Assembly (NCBI GenBank): GCA_946479075.1
Contig: CAMLDT010000142.1
Location: forward strand, 1 to 9,173
Reading direction: 5' to 3'
Length of the DNA: 9,173 nt
Source of the DNA: an uncultured Polaromonas sp.
GTDB lineage: Bacteria; Pseudomonadota; Gammaproteobacteria; Burkholderiales; Burkholderiaceae
The position numbers and the translations under genes are program-made. The notes below the pieces were generated by a model. It was given only the letters and a program-made list of their open reading frames with translations. It ran no database searches and was not told where the DNA came from. Below are positions 6,908 to 9,173 of the stretch, in pieces. Numbering within the stretch: position 1 is the stretch's first letter; every line of letters begins with the position of its first letter.

Positions 6908-6915
6908 CAATTCAA
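6887..6915 (-). promoter_or_regulatory. Candidate sigma-70 promoter of the leftward catabolic/transport operon
   Basis: On the minus strand a -35 box TTGAAT (6915-6910, 4 of 6 consensus bases) and a -10 box AATAAT (6892-6887, 5 of 6) are separated by exactly 17 bp. Transcription would begin near 6880, leaving a leader of about 16 nt before ATG 6864, consistent with the weak ribosome binding site there. The palindrome at 6888-6906 covers the spacer and most of the -10 box. This was judged by eye and no start site is known. Confidence 0.45.
6888..6906. promoter_or_regulatory. Perfect 8-3-8 palindrome, probable repressor operator
   Basis: TTATTGTT, a 3-bp ATA spacer and AACAATAA form a perfect inverted repeat in an AT-rich island within very GC-rich DNA. 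It lies between the divergent start codons and inside both candidate promoters. The size and placement suit a dimeric winged-helix repressor. MarR-family proteins that sense hydroxycinnamoyl-CoA thioesters (for example CouR and FerC) commonly control such operons, so one is a reasonable guess. No regulator gene lies in the window, and the family assignment is inference. Confidence 0.6.
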
Positions 6916-6975
6916 CAGACTTTGCAGCCTCATTCATCGGTGTTAACCCGCATGCGCGTCTGGACCCACAACGAC

Positions 6976-6980
6976 AGGAG
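6976..6980 (+). promoter_or_regulatory. Ribosome binding site of the amidohydrolase gene
   Basis: AGGAG lies 5 nt before ATG 6986, which fixes this start. Confidence 0.7.
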
Positions 6981-6985
6981 ACCCC

Positions 6986-7861
6986 ATGGATTACAAGAAC
7001 CTCATCGCCATCGACGTTCACACCCACGCAGAGGTGAGTTGCTGGAACCCGTTCGACAACTACGGCGAGGAGTACGACCGCGCCGCCGACAAATACTTCA
7101 AGAACAGCCGCCGGCCGACCATTGAAGAAACCATCGCTTATTACCGCGAACGCAAGATCGGGCTGATCATGTTCACGGTGGACAGCGAATCCAAGCTCGG
7201 GCGCCGCCGCATCCCGAACGAAGAGATCGCCGAAGCCGCACAAAAAAACAGCGACATGATGATGGCCTTTGCCAGCATTGATCCGCACAAGGGAAAAATG
7301 GGCGCGCGCGAGGCCGAGCGGCTCATCAAGGAATATGGCGTCAAGGGGTTCAAGTTCCACCCCACGGTGCAGGGCTACCACCCTTACGACAAGATGGCCT
7401 GGCCCATTTATGAGGTCATCAACGCCCACAAGATGCCGGCAATTTTCCACACCGGGCACAGCGGTATCGGCAGCGGCATGCGCTGCGGCGGCGGCTTGCG
7501 GCTGGAGTACTCCAACCCCATGCACCTTGATGACGTGGCCATCGATTTCCCTGACATGCAGATCGTCATGGCGCACCCGAGTTTCCCGTGGCAGGACGAG
7601 GCGCTGAGCGTGGCCACACACAAGCCCAACGTCTGGATTGACTTGTCGGGCTGGAGCCCCAAGTACTTTCCGAAGCAGCTGGTGCAGTACGCCAACACCC
7701 TGCTCAAGGACCGCGTGTTATTCGGCAGCGATTACCCGCTGATCACGCCCGAGCGCTGGATGAAGGATTTCGAAGACGCCGGCTTCAAGCCCGAGGTCAT
7801 GCCCGGCATCCTCAAGGGCAATGCGATGCGCCTGCTCGGGCTGGGCCAGGAAGCCGCCTGA
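6986..7861 (+). CDS. Amidohydrolase_2 (ACMSD-like) family metal-dependent hydrolase, possible aromatic beta-ketoacyl-CoA hydrolase
   Basis: This is a 291-residue TIM-barrel amidohydrolase. The metal and active-site residues are present in family order: HxH in DVHTHAE (H12, H14), KFHP (H125), FHTGHSG (H155), MAHPSFPW (H197) and GSDYP (D249). The family includes decarboxylases (ACMSD, gamma-resorcylate decarboxylase) and hydrolases acting on C-C, C-O or C-N bonds, most often with Zn or Mn. There is no signal peptide, so it is cytoplasmic. The gene diverges from the fcs operon across a 121-bp region with a shared palindrome, which suggests co-regulation. I recall database entries naming similar proteins near hydroxycinnamate genes 4-hydroxyphenyl-beta-ketoacyl-CoA hydrolase. 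That role would fit a pathway with no visible thiolase, but it is unproven. A decarboxylase or lactonase acting on a downstream aromatic product is the main alternative. The gene ends 24 nt from the convergent Gfo/Idh/MocA gene. Confidence 0.88.
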   Translation: MDYKNLIAIDVHTHAEVSCWNPFDNYGEEYDRAADKYFKNSRRPTIEETIAYYRERKIGLIMFTVDSESKLGRRRIPNEEIAEAAQKNSDMMMAFASIDPHKGKMGAREAERLIKEYGVKGFKFHPTVQGYHPYDKMAWPIYEVINAHKMPAIFHTGHSGIGSGMRCGGGLRLEYSNPMHLDDVAIDFPDMQIVMAHPSFPWQDEALSVATHKPNVWIDLSGWSPKYFPKQLVQYANTLLKDRVLFGSDYPLITPERWMKDFEDAGFKPEVMPGILKGNAMRLLGLGQEAA

Positions 7862-7885
7862 CCATCGCCGTTGCTGCGCTTGCGC

Positions 7886-8926
7886 TCAGGGCGGCGGAGA
7901 GACCGCCACGCCCCGGCGCGATGCCTCCATGATGGCGGCAATCAGCCGCTGGACCCGCAGCGCAGAGCGTCCCGAGACGGCGGGCTCCACGTGGTTTCGG
8001 ACCGCGGCCACAAAGTCGCCAATCACCGCGCGGTGAAAAGCATGGTCAAAAGCCATGATGTTTGCGCCCGAACCGGTGGCCTGTTTAGCCCCGGACTGAA
8101 TTTTCTGGCCGTCCGCCAGCTCTGCGTTCAGCTCACCGGCCTCCAGCGTGGCGCTGCCTTTTTCAAAGTTTAGCGCGATGCGCTCCGGAAAACCAGGACA
8201 GGCGGCGGTCGTCGCGTCGATGTTGCCAATGGCGCCGTTCGGGTAGTGCAGCACGGCGGCGACCGTGTCCTCACATTCCATGCGGTGGGCGAGGCTGGTG
8301 CTGGCCATCGCCATCACTTTGTCGGGCATGCCGGTCAGGCTGAGCATCAGGTCCAGGGTGTGAATGGCCTGCGTCATCAGCACGCCGCCGCCGTCGCGCG
8401 CCAGGGTGCCGCGGCCGGGCTCGTCATAATAACTTTGCGGGCGCCACCAGCGAATGCTGGCGGACGCACTGAGCAACTGCCCCAGCGTGCCTTCATTGAT
8501 CAGCCGCGCCATTGCCAGCGAGGCCTCGCGCATGCGGTGCTGCAACATCACGGCCAGCTTCACGCCGCTTTGTTCACAGACATCCACCAGCGCCTGCGCT
8601 TTCTCCAGGCTGATTTCGAGCGGTTTTTCGACCAGCACATGTTTTCCGGCGCGCGCAAGCTGCTGCACGATCTCCAGATGGGTGTTGGGCGGCGTCAGCA
8701 CCAGCACCGCGCGAATCCTGGCATCCTCAAGAATGTCTTCGAGCCGCGTGCTGGTGACGGTGCCTGCGGGAAGATTCAGCGCCGCAAGCTTGCCGGCACT
8801 GCGTGCCACCACCCGGGCCAGCTCGACCTCGCTGGCCAGATCTTGCAGGCTTTGCAAATGCGGCGCCGATGCTTGTCCGGCGCCAACAACTGCCACCCGG
8901 ATTCGTTCGGGGGCCGGCTTACTCAA
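7886..8926 (-). CDS. Gfo/Idh/MocA family NAD(P)-dependent oxidoreductase
   Basis: This is a 346-residue two-domain oxidoreductase. The N-terminal Rossmann fold shows RVAVVGAGQAS (10-20), LTPPNTH (77-83) and the VEKPLEIS segment (99-106, the EKP motif). The C-terminal domain carries GGGVLMTQAIHTLDLM (179-194), where H189 and D192 match the usual active-site pair. Family members oxidise or reduce sugars, inositols, aromatic cis-diols and similar compounds; the substrate here cannot be told. The frame opens at TTG 8926, which overlaps the upstream Bug gene by 8 nt and has only a weak CAGG upstream, so initiation is probably coupled to termination of that gene. GTG at residue 11 would be an alternative start but cuts into the first beta strand. 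It converges on the amidohydrolase gene, with 24 nt between the stops and no convincing terminator. Confidence 0.88.
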   Translation of the reverse strand: MSKPAPERIRVAVVGAGQASAPHLQSLQDLASEVELARVVARSAGKLAALNLPAGTVTSTRLEDILEDARIRAVLVLTPPNTHLEIVQQLARAGKHVLVEKPLEISLEKAQALVDVCEQSGVKLAVMLQHRMREASLAMARLINEGTLGQLLSASASIRWWRPQSYYDEPGRGTLARDGGGVLMTQAIHTLDLMLSLTGMPDKVMAMASTSLAHRMECEDTVAAVLHYPNGAIGNIDATTAACPGFPERIALNFEKGSATLEAGELNAELADGQKIQSGAKQATGSGANIMAFDHAFHRAVIGDFVAAVRNHVEPAVSGRSALRVQRLIAAIMEASRRGVAVSPPP

Positions 8927-9173
8927 GCTTGATGCCTGCGGCCTTGATGACCTGGGCCCACTTGTCCACTTCGGCCTTCTGGAAAGCCGCCACCTGTTCG
9001 GGGCTCATGCTGGAAGGCTGCATTCCCAGGCTCTTGAGACGGTCCTGCATCTCGGCCGTTTGAAGGATCTTCATGATTTCAGCGTGCAGGCGGTCCACGA
9101 TGGGCCGGGGCACGCCAGCGGGCACAAAAATGCCTTGCCAGGACACCACTTCAAACCCCGGAACGCCGGACTC
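8919..9173 (-). CDS. Bug/TctC family periplasmic solute-binding protein, C-terminal fragment; 5' end beyond window
   Basis: The last 84 residues and a TAA stop are visible, and the frame stays open to the right edge. The fragment begins ESGVPGFEVVSWQGIFVPAG and continues with PRPIVDRLHAEI, then SLGMQPSSMSPEQVAAF and a closing KWAQVIKAAGIKLE. These are hallmarks of the C-terminal lobe of Bug receptors (full length about 320-330 residues, exported, often serving tripartite tricarboxylate transporters). Such receptors are greatly expanded in Burkholderiales, usually without linked membrane subunits, and bind carboxylates and other small molecules. The overlap with the oxidoreductase gene suggests a shared transcript, so its ligand may be that enzyme's substrate or a precursor (inference). 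Confidence 0.9.
   Translation of the reverse strand, partial: ESGVPGFEVVSWQGIFVPAGVPRPIVDRLHAEIMKILQTAEMQDRLKSLGMQPSSMSPEQVAAFQKAEVDKWAQVIKAAGIKLE

Noticed and set aside
6865..6933. Upstream start at 6933 that would extend the crotonase by 23 residues.
   Set aside because: The extension covers the palindrome and promoter boxes and is not part of the family. ATG 6864 begins where crotonases normally start.
6827..7621. Open frame of 264 codons on the minus strand across the amidohydrolase gene and the divergent promoter region.
   Set aside because: It is antisense to an amidohydrolase with an intact metal-binding set and a good ribosome binding site. It also runs through the AT-rich control region and matches no family.
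7893..7907. GGCGG/CCGCC hairpin near the end of the Gfo/Idh/MocA gene as a terminator between convergent genes.
   Set aside because: The stem is only 5 bp, lies inside the coding sequence, and has no T-run on either strand, so nothing distinguishes it from chance in GC-rich DNA.
8030..8110. A TTTTGACC-like stretch in the oxidoreductase gene as a second copy of the repeat found in fcs.
   Set aside because: Only the short tail is shared. The ATAGC hairpin and the GC stem are absent, and the region encodes an ordinary C-terminal segment.
1..9173. tRNA or rRNA genes, CRISPR arrays, insertion sequences, phage or defence genes.
   Set aside because: Nearly all of the window is occupied by recognised metabolic and transport genes. 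No repeat-spacer pattern, transposase or RNA-gene signature was seen.

Overview
The window reads as a high-GC betaproteobacterial chromosome segment, most likely from Burkholderiales/Comamonadaceae (Polaromonas, Rhodoferax or Variovorax type). This rests on the gene families present: a Bug/TctC receptor, Liv-type ABC transporters beside aromatic-acid genes, and a likely LivM-LivG fusion. A short two-hairpin repeat inside one gene also resembles a dispersed element I recall from that family. The genus cannot be fixed from the sequence alone.

Positions 1-6864 hold one leftward (minus strand) operon, in transcription order: a crotonase-family enoyl-CoA hydratase, a feruloyl-CoA synthase-type acyl-CoA ligase (fcs), a short-chain 3-hydroxyacyl-CoA dehydrogenase, a periplasmic Liv-type substrate-binding protein, and the permeases LivH and LivM. 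LivM runs off the left edge and seems to continue into an ATPase domain. Spacing is tight: 5 nt, a 4-nt ATGA overlap, 66 nt, 85 nt with a strong hairpin, and 1 nt.

Positions 6865-6985 form a divergent control region. A perfect 8-3-8 palindrome sits inside two overlapping candidate promoters facing opposite ways. Rightward from it lies an amidohydrolase_2 (ACMSD-like) gene, 6986-7861, with a complete metal-binding residue set.

Positions 7886-9173 hold a separate leftward pair that converges on the amidohydrolase: the 3' end of a Bug/TctC solute receptor, overlapping by 8 nt a Gfo/Idh/MocA oxidoreductase that starts at TTG. No substrate can be assigned to this pair.

Taken together, the main cluster looks like an uptake and side-chain-shortening module for plant hydroxycinnamates (ferulate, p-coumarate or related phenylpropenoids). 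The ABC transporter would import the acid, Fcs would form the CoA thioester, the crotonase would hydrate it, and the SDR would oxidise the 3-hydroxyacyl-CoA. The amidohydrolase would be a candidate for cleaving the beta-ketoacyl-CoA, since no thiolase is visible. The crotonase lacks the residues of the retro-aldol enzyme HCHL and keeps both hydratase glutamates, which favours a beta-oxidation-like route over direct release of vanillin. The substrate and the amidohydrolase role are inference.
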